Shown here: piece by piece, positions 25,363 through 35,111 of the stretch
Position numbering within the stretch: position 1 is the stretch's first letter
Layout of the letters: every line of letters begins with the position of its first letter
Source: Fusobacteriales bacterium
GTDB taxonomy: Bacteria > Fusobacteriota > Fusobacteriia > Fusobacteriales > Fusobacteriaceae
Direction of reading: 5' to 3'
DNA: 64,000 bases
NCBI GenBank assembly: GCA_020063625.1
Contig: JAICDD010000002.1
Span: 1-64,000, forward strand
Position numbers and translations under genes: made by a program
The notes under the pieces: generated by a model
Told to the model about the DNA's origin: nothing
What the model saw: the letters and a program-made list of their open reading frames with translations, nothing else
The model's database searches: none

Positions 25363-26349
25363 TTATTTAAGTTTTGAGTAAAGGAAACATTTTGCATAAT
25401 GTTCATTTCCAAAATTTACTATTTCAGGTTCTTGTTTTCTGCAAATATCCATTGCATGTTCACATCTGTCTGCGAATTTACATCCAGTTGGTAAATTTAG
25501 AGGATTAGGAACCATTCCTTCTATTATATAAAGTTCTTCTTTATTATCACTATCTAATTGTGGCATAGATTTTTTTAATCCAATTAAATATGGATGTTTT
25601 GAATTATAAAATATATCATCAACATTTCCATATTCAACTATTTCACCACAATACATTACAGCTACTTTATCAGCTGTTTCAGCAACTACTCCAAGGTCAT
25701 GAGTTATCATTAATATAGACATTCCTGTTTTATTTTGCATATCTTTCATAAGTTTAATTATTTGTGCTTGAATAGTTACATCAAGAGCAGTAGTTGGTTC
25801 ATCTGCAATAAGTAATTTTGGATTACAAGCAATAGCAATAGCAATCATAATTCTTTGTCTCATTCCACCACTCATTTGATGAGGATACTCTTTCATTCTT
25901 TTTTCAGCAGCAGGAATACCAACTAATTCTAACAATTCAACAGCTTTCTTTTTTGCTTCTTTTTTAGATAAATTTTGATGAAGTCTAAGAGGTTCGATTA
26001 TTTGATATCCAATAGTAAGTACAGGGTTTAATGAAGTCATAGGTTCTTGAAATATCATAGCGATATCATTTCCTCTAATATTTTCAAGTTGTTTTTCATT
26101 AAAATCAAGGAGATTTTTACCATTAAATAAAATTTCTCCATCTACAATTTTACCAGGAGGCATAGGAATAAGTTGTAGTATTGACATAGCACTAACTGAT
26201 TTTCCACTACCAGATTCACCTACAAGGGCTAAAGTTTCCCCTTCATAAACTTTATAACTTACACCATTACAACCTTTAATAATTCCTTCATCTGTATAAA
26301 AATATGTTTTTAAATTATTTACTTCTAATATTGGCTTATTATTTATCAT
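25363..26349 (-). CDS. oppD: Oligopeptide ABC transporter ATP-binding protein OppD
   Basis: A 328-residue ABC ATPase with GESGSGKSVSAMSI, MSGGMRQRIMIAIAIA, LLIADEPTTALDVT and the cysteine-rich GCKFADRCEHAMDIC tail shared by OppD/DppD. Start: ATG 26349; GTG 26361 overlaps the Shine-Dalgarno AAGGAG. The 11-base spacing is slightly long. It is 16 bases from oppF. Confidence 0.92.
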   Translation of the reverse strand: MINNKPILEVNNLKTYFYTDEGIIKGCNGVSYKVYEGETLALVGESGSGKSVSAMSILQLIPMPPGKIVDGEILFNGKNLLDFNEKQLENIRGNDIAMIFQEPMTSLNPVLTIGYQIIEPLRLHQNLSKKEAKKKAVELLELVGIPAAEKRMKEYPHQMSGGMRQRIMIAIAIACNPKLLIADEPTTALDVTIQAQIIKLMKDMQNKTGMSILMITHDLGVVAETADKVAVMYCGEIVEYGNVDDIFYNSKHPYLIGLKKSMPQLDSDNKEELYIIEGMVPNPLNLPTGCKFADRCEHAMDICRKQEPEIVNFGNEHYAKCFLYSKLK

Positions 26350-26364
26350 GAAGTATTTCACTCC

Positions 26365-27402
26365 TTAATCTTTTAATTTTGCATCAAAGGCATCTCGAAG
26401 CCCATCTCCAAAGAGGTTAAAACCAAAAACTACTAATAATATACATATTCCAGGTATAATAGACATCCAAATGTTAATACTTAGATATTGTTGACCTGAA
26501 GCAAGCATTTTTCCCCATGAAGGAGTAGGTGGTTGAATACCAAGTCCTAAAAATGATAATCCAGCTACAGTTAAGATAATATCTCCTATTCTAAGTGTAG
26601 AAAGAACAATAATAGGTCCTATACAATTTGGTAAAATATGTTTTGTTATTATATATCTAGTAGGAATTGCCATAACCTTTGCTGCTAAAATGTATTCTTT
26701 TTCTTTTATTTGCATTACAGTGCTTCTGATAATTCTTACAAATCCCATTATTCCAGTAAGACTAACAACGATTATCAAGTTTAATATTCCTGTTCCAAAT
26801 GCAGCCATTAAAACAATAGCAAGTAAAATAAAAGGAATAGAGTTCCAAATTTCAACAACTCTCATAATTATATTATCTATAGTACCACCATAATATCCAG
26901 CTATTAAACCAAGAGTTGTACCTATAATACTATTGATAATAACAGCTAAAACACCAACACCCATTATAACTCTTGAGCCGAAAAGAATTCTAGTAAATAA
27001 ATCTCTTCCAAATTCATCAGTACCAAAAAAATGATTTTTACTAGGGCCTTGAGAAAGAGCACTCCAATCTACATCAATAGGACTATGAGTAGCTAAAAAT
27101 GGTGCTAATATTACAATATATATCATTAAAGTAATTATAAAAAGTCCAAACATTGCATTTTTATTTTTTTTAAGCTTTCTAAATATCATATCCCATTTAG
27201 ATGGAATATTTTTTTCTGTTTTATTTAATTTTATTTTTTTTATAAAAAATATTAAATAAATTAAAGTAAATAATAAAAAAGAAAAATATGAAATTTTATT
27301 GTCTAATGATAAGAAAGCTTTTTTAAAAAACATAATAAGTAGTATAAAATTTAATATTAATAAAAAAATATGTAAAAAATTTCTTTTTAAATTGTTTTTC
27401 AT
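26365..27402 (-). CDS. oppC: Oligopeptide ABC transporter permease OppC
   Basis: A 345-residue inner-membrane permease. Two N-terminal hydrophobic segments come before the usual OppC domain (FRKLKKNKNAMFGLFII...HFFGTDEFGRDLFTRI). The EAA-type loop includes KEYILAAKVMAIPTRYIITKHILPN. About 50-60 residues longer at the N-terminus than the shortest homologues because of the extra hydrophobic hairpin. It lies 8 bases from oppB. Confidence 0.9.
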   Translation of the reverse strand: MKNNLKRNFLHIFLLILNFILLIMFFKKAFLSLDNKISYFSFLLFTLIYLIFFIKKIKLNKTEKNIPSKWDMIFRKLKKNKNAMFGLFIITLMIYIVILAPFLATHSPIDVDWSALSQGPSKNHFFGTDEFGRDLFTRILFGSRVIMGVGVLAVIINSIIGTTLGLIAGYYGGTIDNIIMRVVEIWNSIPFILLAIVLMAAFGTGILNLIIVVSLTGIMGFVRIIRSTVMQIKEKEYILAAKVMAIPTRYIITKHILPNCIGPIIVLSTLRIGDIILTVAGLSFLGLGIQPPTPSWGKMLASGQQYLSINIWMSIIPGICILLVVFGFNLFGDGLRDAFDAKLKD

Positions 27403-27410
27403 AAAACCTC

Positions 27411-28349
27411 CTAATCATAGCTTATTTGTGGATCGATAAACACATATATAATATCTACTAATAAATTCACAATTACATATATACCAGTAAGCATAATAAC
27501 AGCTCCAAAAACTAAAGGTTCATCCCTTCTAAATACAGCATCTACTGCTAGTCTACCTACTCCTGGCCAAGAAAATACAGTTTCTGTAAGGACAGCACCT
27601 GCAAAAATAGATGCAATTTGATTACCGATATTTGTTATAATAGGAATCATAGCATTTCTTAGACCGTGTATAAATATAATTTTAAATTTATTCACACCTT
27701 TTGCTTTTGCAGTTCTCATATAATCTTGATGAATTACATCGAGCATAGCAGAACGAGTAAGTCTTGTAGTTGAAGACATAAGTACAAGTGATAAAGAAAT
27801 TCCAGGTAAAATAAAATGTTTAAATCCTTGAACTGTCCATATATGACCGTTATATCCAGAAGCTGGAAGTAAACCAAATTTTACAGAGAATAGATACATT
27901 AATAATATTCCAGTAAAAAATACAGGAATAGAAACTCCAAATAAAGCTACCCCCATTGAAAAATAATCAAAAATTGAGTTTCGTTTTACAGCAGAGATAA
28001 TTCCTACTGGAACAGAAATTAAAACAGCTAAAAATATAGCAAAAATACCTAATTCAATTGTAGCTGGCAGTCTTTTTAATACAATATTTATTACATTATC
28101 TTTATAATAAATAGATTTTAATTCACCATTAAAGAAGTTATACATCATTTTAGTATATTGCACATACAAAGGTTTATCTAAACCATATTTTTCATTTACT
28201 TCAATTATTGATTGTTCTGTTGCATTTTCTCCTAATAATATTGTAGCTGGATCTCCTGGAGCAGCTTTCATTATTCCAAATATTATTAAAGAAGATGCAA
28301 ATAATATAATTATCAACATTCCTAATCTTTTAATTATATAATTTAGCAT
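27411..28349 (-). CDS. oppB: Oligopeptide ABC transporter permease OppB
   Basis: A 312-residue permease with the standard OppB/DppB start (MLNYIIKRLGMLIIILFASSL), KAAPGDPATILLG, and the EAA loop YMRTAKAKGVNKFKIIFIHGLRNA. Six transmembrane segments are predicted. It is separated from oppA by a hairpin that may lower expression of the membrane genes relative to the binding protein. Confidence 0.92.
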   Translation of the reverse strand: MLNYIIKRLGMLIIILFASSLIIFGIMKAAPGDPATILLGENATEQSIIEVNEKYGLDKPLYVQYTKMMYNFFNGELKSIYYKDNVINIVLKRLPATIELGIFAIFLAVLISVPVGIISAVKRNSIFDYFSMGVALFGVSIPVFFTGILLMYLFSVKFGLLPASGYNGHIWTVQGFKHFILPGISLSLVLMSSTTRLTRSAMLDVIHQDYMRTAKAKGVNKFKIIFIHGLRNAMIPIITNIGNQIASIFAGAVLTETVFSWPGVGRLAVDAVFRRDEPLVFGAVIMLTGIYVIVNLLVDIIYVFIDPQISYD

Positions 28350-28365
28350 AACTTACTCCTTCTTA

Positions 28366-28399
28366 AAAATAGAGACTGCAAAAGCAGCCTCTAAATTTT
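28366..28399 (-). terminator. Intercistronic hairpin between oppA and oppB
   Basis: On the - strand the stem TAGAGGCTGC/GCAGTCTCTA (one G-U) has a 4-base loop and is followed by T5. It would act as a partial terminator, giving more OppA than permease. Confidence 0.7.
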
Positions 28400-28405
28400 T
28401 ATATA

Positions 28406-29989
28406 TTATTCTATATCTACATTATGTTCTGGTGTATATAAATATATATATCCTTGAGGTGAAGCTTCAAAATTTTTGATTTTTTTATTATGAACAACAG
28501 TTATATTTTTAAATATTAAAGGTATATGTATGTAATCAACAGTTAATGCTTGTCTCATAGCTTTAACATAATGTTTTTCTCTTTCATATTGATTTGCTGT
28601 ACTTCTTCCTGCATCAAGAGCTTTATCAACAATTTCATTAGAATAAGTAGATCTATTTTGTTTACCACCATTAGTATGGAATAAAGCATATGTCCATCTA
28701 TCAGGATCAGGTACAGACCCCCATCCAAGTAGATAAATTCCAGCTTTTCCTTTTTCTGTGGCAGGTAATAAAGTACCAAATTCTAGAGTTTGTACTTTTG
28801 GTTTAAATCCAAATTTAATTAAACTAGAAGCAATAGCAGTAGCTATTTTTGATCTAAAAGCATCTTGAGGAGAAAGAATTTCAATTTCCATTCCATTTTT
28901 TAAAATACCTTCAGCTTTTAATTCATCAAATAATTCTTTTGCTTTTTCTTCATTATATGGTAATGCTTTTGATTTCATATATTCTTTATCATTTGCAAAT
29001 ATTACAGGTGGTATCCAAGAATAAGCTCTTTCTCCAGTGATACCATATATTCCTTTAATTGCATTTTCAAAATCAGTAGCATAATATACTGCTTTTCTAA
29101 ATCTTACATCAGAATAAGGTGATTTTACAGCAGAAAATCCTACATATTGATATGATAATCCTGGTGTTTGTTTGATTATATAATTATCATCACTGACAAA
29201 TTTTGCAATATCTTGAGGTAATAAACCAGAAGCTAAATCTACTCCTCCAGATTTCAATTCAACTGCAGCTACTTCAGCTTTTGGAATAGGTCTAAATATT
29301 GCTTTATCTATATTAGGTTCACCTTTAAAATAATCTTTATTTTTAACTAATGTAATATGGTCATCAGGAACCCATTCAGAAAATTTAAATGGTCCAGTAC
29401 CAATAGGTGCTCTATCAAATGCATCCATTCCTACTTCTTTTACATAATCAGCAGGAACTATACCAAATTGAGGAGAACCTACTAAAAGCATAAATGAAGC
29501 ATATACATTTTTTAATTTAAATTTAATAGTATAATTATCTACTATTTCAATACTATCTAATTCATTTAGGTATTGTTTTCCTGGAGAAGCATTCTCAGGA
29601 TTTAATATTTGTTCATAAGTATATTTTACATCTTTAGCAGTTAATTCAGTACCATTATGAAATTTAATACCTTTTTTCAAATAAAAAGTATATTCTTTAC
29701 TATCATCAGATATCTCCCATTTTTCAGCTATTCCAGGAGCTGGTTTTGATACATCATCTTTATAGCTAACTAGTGAATCAAAAATGTTAGCAGCAAACAT
29801 TTCACCTGTAAGGTCAGTTATTACTATTGGGTTTAAGCTTGTAGCATCTTTATCAATAGCTATTTTTATAATTTTTTCTGTTGTTTTTTCTTGTGATGGA
29901 GAAGTTTTAGTAGCTTCTTTACCACCACACCCTACAACAAAAATTCCTAATATTGTTAGTACTAGTAAAATCTTTAGTTTTTGTTTCAT
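28406..29989 (-). CDS. oppA: Oligopeptide-binding lipoprotein OppA (ABC substrate-binding protein)
   Basis: A 527-residue family-5 solute-binding protein with a lipoprotein signal (LLVLTILGIFVVGC, Cys as lipid anchor). It has AEKWEISDDSKEYTFYLKKGIKFHNGTELTAKD and RAPIGTGPFKFSEW, typical of Opp/Dpp binding proteins. ATG 29989 is preferred over GTG 29998, which sits in the AAGGATGTGA site. First gene of the opp operon; the 29990-30055 gap must hold its promoter, but I could not call one confidently. Confidence 0.92.
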   Translation of the reverse strand: MKQKLKILLVLTILGIFVVGCGGKEATKTSPSQEKTTEKIIKIAIDKDATSLNPIVITDLTGEMFAANIFDSLVSYKDDVSKPAPGIAEKWEISDDSKEYTFYLKKGIKFHNGTELTAKDVKYTYEQILNPENASPGKQYLNELDSIEIVDNYTIKFKLKNVYASFMLLVGSPQFGIVPADYVKEVGMDAFDRAPIGTGPFKFSEWVPDDHITLVKNKDYFKGEPNIDKAIFRPIPKAEVAAVELKSGGVDLASGLLPQDIAKFVSDDNYIIKQTPGLSYQYVGFSAVKSPYSDVRFRKAVYYATDFENAIKGIYGITGERAYSWIPPVIFANDKEYMKSKALPYNEEKAKELFDELKAEGILKNGMEIEILSPQDAFRSKIATAIASSLIKFGFKPKVQTLEFGTLLPATEKGKAGIYLLGWGSVPDPDRWTYALFHTNGGKQNRSTYSNEIVDKALDAGRSTANQYEREKHYVKAMRQALTVDYIHIPLIFKNITVVHNKKIKNFEASPQGYIYLYTPEHNVDIE

Positions 29990-30055
29990 AACTATCACAT
30001 CCTTTTATTTTCTTGAAAAAATTGTTTATTTTTTTTGTAAATAATACTATATTTA

Positions 30056-30772
30056 TCAAACTTTTGCAACAAATTTTTTAAATAGATTTATCATTTTATT
30101 ATTATTACGAGGAGCCATCATTTCAGGATGCCACTGTATTCCTAGCATAAAATGATTGTCTAAATTTGATTCATAAGCTTCAATTACATTATCTTGAGAT
30201 ACTCCAATTACTTTAAATATAGGTGCTATATCTTTTATAGCTTGATGATGAAAAGAGTTTACCCAAATTTCATTTTTAAAAATATCACTTAAAAAAGAGT
30301 TATTTTTAATGATTACTTTATGAGTAGCAAGGCTTTGATTTGTTTCTTGATTATGTTTTATAAAGACATTCTCTTTATAAGATAAGTCTTGATAAAGAGT
30401 TCCCCCAGCAACCACATTAAGAACTTGTGCACCTCTACAGATAGCAAGTATTGGAAGTTTCATTTCAAGAGCAATTTTAGTAAGCATTACATCAAATTCA
30501 TCTCTTATTGGATTTATTTTCCCACATTTTAGCCTAAGTTCTTCATTGTAAAATTTTGGAGATAAATCTTCACCACCAGTAATAATAATAGCATCTAAAT
30601 TTTTTAATTGCTCTCTAATAATATTTTCATTATTAATACAAGGTAATAGAAAAGGAACTCCTCCACCAAGTATTACAGAATTAGCGTAATTATTTGCAAC
30701 TAACGACATTTTATAATCTTTAAAATTTTTATTATTTTCCCAAATTCCAGTTGAAATTCCAATTTTTTTCAT
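30056..30772 (-). CDS. Class I glutamine amidotransferase-like peptidase C26 (PuuD-type gamma-Glu hydrolase family)
   Basis: A 238-residue protein with the nucleophile Cys in ILAICRGAQVLNVVAGGTLYQDL and the catalytic His/Glu in GIQWHPEM. The family hydrolyses gamma-glutamyl amides such as gamma-glutamyl-GABA. The exact substrate is unclear; proximity to opp suggests peptide or amine metabolism. Start ATG 30772 follows GGAGTGA; the GTG-type start 9 bases upstream is rejected. Confidence 0.85.
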   Translation of the reverse strand: MKKIGISTGIWENNKNFKDYKMSLVANNYANSVILGGGVPFLLPCINNENIIREQLKNLDAIIITGGEDLSPKFYNEELRLKCGKINPIRDEFDVMLTKIALEMKLPILAICRGAQVLNVVAGGTLYQDLSYKENVFIKHNQETNQSLATHKVIIKNNSFLSDIFKNEIWVNSFHHQAIKDIAPIFKVIGVSQDNVIEAYESNLDNHFMLGIQWHPEMMAPRNNNKMINLFKKFVAKV

Positions 30773-30808
30773 AAGTATCACTCCATAATATTTTTTCTTT
30801 GTATATAT

Positions 30809-30838
30809 ATTTTAACACAGAAATTAATAGAAGTACAA
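30809..30838 (-). promoter_or_regulatory. Promoter of the peptidase C26 gene
   Basis: On the - strand, TTGTAC (30838-30833) and TAAAAT (30814-30809) are spaced by 18 bases. Confidence 0.5.
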
Positions 30839-30857
30839 TTTTTAATCTGTATAAATA

Positions 30858-30886
30858 AAAAAATGAGAAATTTAATTTCTCATTTT
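30858..30886 (-). terminator. Terminator of the dCMP deaminase gene
   Basis: On the - strand the 11-bp stem AAATGAGAAAT/ATTTCTCATTT is followed by T7. The stem includes the TGA stop codon of the gene. Confidence 0.8.
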
Positions 30887-31383
30887 ATACTATCAATTAT
30901 TGTTGATTTAAAATTATTATATAATTCATTATCTAATTCGACTATCTCTATATCAGCACGTTCCATTATTTTTAACCCTTCTTGGTCTCTATCATATCTA
31001 TTTAAAAATACAACTCTTTTTATACCAGAAGCTATTATCATTTTAGTACAATGTCTACAAGGCGAATATTTTACATATATTGTAGCATCTTTTATTGCAA
31101 TTCCCTGTCTAGCAGCCCAACTTATAGCATTTTGCTCTGCATGAAGTTCATGAATATCACTCCAAATATGATGTTCTTTTGAAAAATCTTCTTTTAACTT
31201 ATCATCATTTGTAAAAATATCATCACAATTATCAAGTCCTTTAGGAGTACCATTATATCCAATAGATAGAATTCTCCCCTCTTTTACAATCATAGCAGCA
31301 ACTTGTAATCTTTGACAATGTGATTGTTTTGCTAAAATCTCAGTTTGTAACATAAACATTAAATCATCATTAAATTTTCCCAT
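30880..31383 (-). CDS. dCMP deaminase (ComEB-like cytidine/deoxycytidylate deaminase)
   Basis: A 167-residue zinc deaminase. Zn ligands and the proton shuttle are in LHAEQNAISWAA and YSPCRHCTKMIIASGI. It converts dCMP to dUMP for dTTP synthesis. The Shine-Dalgarno AAGGGAG lies 22 bases from the ATG, with a 16-bp palindrome between them that could fold and bring them to about 6 bases apart. Monocistronic, with its own promoter and terminator. Confidence 0.9.
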   Translation of the reverse strand: MGKFNDDLMFMLQTEILAKQSHCQRLQVAAMIVKEGRILSIGYNGTPKGLDNCDDIFTNDDKLKEDFSKEHHIWSDIHELHAEQNAISWAARQGIAIKDATIYVKYSPCRHCTKMIIASGIKRVVFLNRYDRDQEGLKIMERADIEIVELDNELYNNFKSTIIDSIK

Positions 31384-31389
31384 AGTATT

Positions 31390-31405
31390 TATGTATTAAT
31401 ACATA
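31390..31405 (-). promoter_or_regulatory. Palindrome between Shine-Dalgarno and start codon of the dCMP deaminase gene
   Basis: TATGTATTAATACATA is a perfect 16-bp dyad. On the - strand it separates GGGAG from AATACT-ATG. A folded hairpin would restore normal spacing; it could also be an operator. Confidence 0.5.
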
Positions 31406-31426
31406 CTCCCTTCTATAGTTTTTTAT

Positions 31427-31455
31427 ATTATAAAACATATTTATTTATTATTCAA
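31427..31455 (-). promoter_or_regulatory. Promoter of the dCMP deaminase gene
   Basis: On the - strand, TTGAAT (31455-31450) and TATAAT (31432-31427) are spaced by 17 bases. Confidence 0.65.
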
Positions 31456-31462
31456 ATAAAAA

Positions 31463-31541
31463 TAGGGTGACTGAAAAAATATCACTATAAAAATAAATTA
31501 ATCTAATTTATTCAATAGAGATTAACTTTTCAGTCTCCCAT
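31463..31541 (-). terminator. Terminator of the pyruvate carboxylase gene
   Basis: On the - strand GGGAGACTGAAAA pairs with TTTTCAGTCACCC across a long A/T-rich loop and is followed by TATTTTT. It starts 14 bases after the pyc stop. Confidence 0.7.
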
Positions 31542-31554
31542 ATTATTTTAATTA

Positions 31555-34500
31555 TTATTTTAATTCAATTAATAATTCTCCACTTTTTACTTGTTTTCCT
31601 TCTTTTATTAGTATTCTATCTACTGTACCAGCTGATTTTGCTGTAATATTTGTTTCCATTTTCATAGCTTCTATTACAATAAGGCTTTGATTTTCCTCTA
31701 CAGTATCTCCCTCTTTTACAAGTATTTTTGTAATAGTACCTGGTATACTAGCTCCGATTTCAAGAGGATTATTAGGGTCAGCTATTTCTACTCCTTCTAT
31801 TCTTTCAAGAGTTTCTACTTCAGTAATATCTTTTACTTTAATATCTCTTCTGTTACCATTTATTTCAAAAGAAACAGTTCTAAATCCTTCATTATCAATT
31901 TTAGAAATAGAAACTAATTTTATAGATAAAGTTTTACCCTCTTTTATTTTGATTTCTGTAATTTCACCTTCAGCTAATCCGTGGAAATATACATCACTTC
32001 CTATAACTGAGAAGTCACCATTTTCTTTAATGTATTTTAAGTATGCATCAAATACATCAGGATATAATGCATAACTAATAACATCTTCTTCTGTAGGTTC
32101 TATATCGTGAGTTTGTTTTAAATGCTCTTTGATTTTATCAAAATCTTCTGGTTCTAATAATTCACCAGGTCTACAAGTAATAGGTTTTTCACCTTTTAAT
32201 ACAATTTTTTGTAAATCTTCAGGGAATCCAAATTCTGGCTGTCCCATCATTCCTTTAAAATATGCTACAACAGAATCAGGGAAAGCTAAATCTTTACCTT
32301 TTTCTAATATATTTTCAGGAGTTAATCCATTTTGAACCATAAATATAGCTAAATCTCCAACCATTTTTGATGAAGGCGTAACTTTTACTATATCTCCAAG
32401 CATATCATTTACATGCTTAAACATCTCTTTAACTTCATCAAATCTATCTCCTAGTCCAAAACTTTCTACTTGTGGTTTTAAGTTAGAATATTGTCCACCA
32501 GGAATTTCATATCTATATATTTCTGTTGTACCTGATTTTAAATCAGATTCAAATTTCTCATATACTGGTCTTACAGCTGACCAATAATCTGATATTTTTT
32601 GAATATTTTTTAGATTTATTCCAGTATCTCTATCTGTATTTTCAAGAGCTGCTACAACAGAATCAAGAGATGGTTGGCTTGTAAGTCCTGACATAGCACT
32701 AAATGCAGTATCTACTATATCTACTCCAGCTTCTGTAGCTATTAATAATGTAGCTACCCCATTTCCTGTAGTATCATGTGTATGTAAATGAATAGGAATA
32801 GAGATATTTTCTTTTAATGCTTTAACTAATTTATAAGCTGCATAAGGTTTTAATAATGCTGACATATCTTTTATACCAAGGATATGAGCACCAGCAGCTT
32901 CTATCTCTTTTGCTTTTTTTACATAATATTCTAGTGTATACTTAGTTTTATTTGGATTTAAAATATCTCCAGTATAACAAATACATGCCTCAGCTATTTT
33001 TCCTTGATTTCTAACTTCATCAATAGCTACTTCCATACCTTTTACCCAGTTTAATGAGTCAAATATTCTAAATACATCTATTCCATTTTCAGCAGCTTTT
33101 CTAATAAATTCTCTAATTACATTATCAGGATAATTTTTATACCCAACAGCATTTGAACCTCTTATAAGCATTTGAAGCATTATATTTGGCACTCTTTTTC
33201 TTATTTCTCTAAGTCTTTTCCAAGGATCTTCTTTTAAAAATCTATATGAAACGTCAAATGTAGCTCCGCCCCATGCTTCTAATGAAAATAAATCTTTTGC
33301 AAGCATAGCAGTAGGAGTAGCTATTTTTAACATATCAATTGTTCTCATTCTAGTAGCTAAAAGAGATTGATGTCCATCTCTAAGGGTAGTGTCAGTTAAA
33401 AGTAATTTTTTTTGTGCTTTAACCCACTCAACTACTCCCTCTGGACCTCTTTCATCAAGAATTTGCTTAGTTCCTTTAATATTTGGAGAAAGTTTTATAT
33501 CAGGAACAATAGGTACATTAAACTCTTTTTTCACTCCATGAGTTTCATTTACAACTTTTTCTCCAATGTATTTTAATATATGATATTCATAATCTTTCTT
33601 CTCTTTAAATTCAAATAATTCAGGATGATTTCCAATAAAATTAGTATTGCATGTACCATTTTTAAATTCAGGGTGATTTAACACATTTATTAAGAAATCT
33701 ATATTAGTTTTAACACCAACAATTTTTATTTCTTTTAAAGCACGAAGTGATTTTTTAACAACATCTTTAAAAGTACGTCCATGAGTGATTACTTTAACTA
33801 ATAAGCTATCATAATATGGACTTATCTCTGCTCCAGCATATCCATTTCCACCATCAAGTCTTACTCCAAAACCAGAACCAGTTCTGTATACTTCAATTCT
33901 TCCTGTATCAGGAGCAAAATTATTTTTTGGATCTTCAGTAGTTACTCTACATTGAATAGAAAATCCTCTTGAAACAATATCATCTTGTGATTTTATACCA
34001 ATTTCTTCAGAATCAAGTCTATGACCTTCAGCAATTAAAATTTGAGATTGTACAATATCAATTCCAGTAACCATTTCAGTAATAGTATGTTCTACCTGTA
34101 TTCTTGGATTCATTTCGATAAAATAATGATCTCCATTTTGGTCTACTAAAAATTCCATTGTTCCAGCATTTTGATATTTTACAACTCTAGCGATTTTTAA
34201 TGCATCATTACAAATTGCTTCTCTTTTTTCTGGAGATAATGTTAATGCAGGAGTAAATTCAATTACTTTTTGATGTCTTCTTTGTACAGAGCAATCTCTT
34301 TCATATAGATGTACAATATTTCCATATTTATCTCCTAATATTTGTACTTCTATATGTTTTGGATTTTCTAAAAATTTTTCTATAAAAATATCATCTATTC
34401 CAAATGCTTTTTTAGCTTCACTTTTAGCACTTTTAAATGCATATACAAATTCTTCTTCAGAACGAGCAATTCTCATTCCTCTACCACCACCACCGGCAGC

Positions 34501-34989
34501 AGCTTTTATCATTACAGGAAATTTTATACTTTTAGCATATTCAAGTCCCTCTTCCACACTTTTTATAGGTTTTTCTATACCTGGTATAGTAGGAACTTCA
34601 GCTTTATGAGCTACAAGTTTTGATTGGATTTTATCTCCCAAACTTTCCATCATTTCAGCTGTAGGACCAATAAATTCAATTCCTTCTTCTGCACAACGTC
34701 TAGCAAATTCTGAATTTTCTGATAAAAATCCATATCCAGGATGAATAGCGTCAACAGCTTTATTTTTAGCTAATTTTATAATCCCCTCAATATCTAAATA
34801 AGCTTCAATAGGACCTTTATCTTTTCCTATTAAATAAGCTTCATCAGCTTTAGTTCTAAAAAGTGCATTTTTATCTTCTTCTGTATAAATAGCAACACTT
34901 CGTATTCCTAATTCTTTACATGCTCTAATAACTCTAATAGCGATTTCCCCTCTATTTGCTATAAGAATTCTTTTAAATTTCCTCACCAT
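31555..34989 (-). CDS. pyc: Pyruvate carboxylase
   Basis: A 1144-residue single-chain biotin enzyme making oxaloacetate from pyruvate, bicarbonate and ATP. The domain order is complete: biotin carboxylase (ANRGEIAIRVIRA at the start, ATP-grasp AAAGGGGRGMR near residue 165), carboxyltransferase from about 530 (DTTLRDGHQSL, VDIVDTAFSAMSG) and the biotinyl domain with Lys1110 in EAMKMETN. Length matches the family. It supplies C4 acids for succinate/propionate-type fermentation or gluconeogenesis. Its Shine-Dalgarno is AAAGGTGG. Confidence 0.97.
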   Translation of the reverse strand: MVRKFKRILIANRGEIAIRVIRACKELGIRSVAIYTEEDKNALFRTKADEAYLIGKDKGPIEAYLDIEGIIKLAKNKAVDAIHPGYGFLSENSEFARRCAEEGIEFIGPTAEMMESLGDKIQSKLVAHKAEVPTIPGIEKPIKSVEEGLEYAKSIKFPVMIKAAAGGGGRGMRIARSEEEFVYAFKSAKSEAKKAFGIDDIFIEKFLENPKHIEVQILGDKYGNIVHLYERDCSVQRRHQKVIEFTPALTLSPEKREAICNDALKIARVVKYQNAGTMEFLVDQNGDHYFIEMNPRIQVEHTITEMVTGIDIVQSQILIAEGHRLDSEEIGIKSQDDIVSRGFSIQCRVTTEDPKNNFAPDTGRIEVYRTGSGFGVRLDGGNGYAGAEISPYYDSLLVKVITHGRTFKDVVKKSLRALKEIKIVGVKTNIDFLINVLNHPEFKNGTCNTNFIGNHPELFEFKEKKDYEYHILKYIGEKVVNETHGVKKEFNVPIVPDIKLSPNIKGTKQILDERGPEGVVEWVKAQKKLLLTDTTLRDGHQSLLATRMRTIDMLKIATPTAMLAKDLFSLEAWGGATFDVSYRFLKEDPWKRLREIRKRVPNIMLQMLIRGSNAVGYKNYPDNVIREFIRKAAENGIDVFRIFDSLNWVKGMEVAIDEVRNQGKIAEACICYTGDILNPNKTKYTLEYYVKKAKEIEAAGAHILGIKDMSALLKPYAAYKLVKALKENISIPIHLHTHDTTGNGVATLLIATEAGVDIVDTAFSAMSGLTSQPSLDSVVAALENTDRDTGINLKNIQKISDYWSAVRPVYEKFESDLKSGTTEIYRYEIPGGQYSNLKPQVESFGLGDRFDEVKEMFKHVNDMLGDIVKVTPSSKMVGDLAIFMVQNGLTPENILEKGKDLAFPDSVVAYFKGMMGQPEFGFPEDLQKIVLKGEKPITCRPGELLEPEDFDKIKEHLKQTHDIEPTEEDVISYALYPDVFDAYLKYIKENGDFSVIGSDVYFHGLAEGEITEIKIKEGKTLSIKLVSISKIDNEGFRTVSFEINGNRRDIKVKDITEVETLERIEGVEIADPNNPLEIGASIPGTITKILVKEGDTVEENQSLIVIEAMKMETNITAKSAGTVDRILIKEGKQVKSGELLIELK

Positions 34990-35050
34990 ATTTTACCACC
35001 TTTCTTCATGCTGTATCCCCAACATATATATTAATATTTATTATAAATAT

Positions 35051-35079
35051 AGTATATAAAAAACTAATAAAAATTTCAA
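35051..35079 (-). promoter_or_regulatory. Promoter of pyc
   Basis: On the - strand, TTGAAA (35079-35074) and TATACT (35056-35051) are spaced by 17 bases, giving a leader of about 55 bases. Confidence 0.65.
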
Positions 35080-35111
35080 GATATAAATACCTGTCCATTT
35101 TTTTTTACTTA

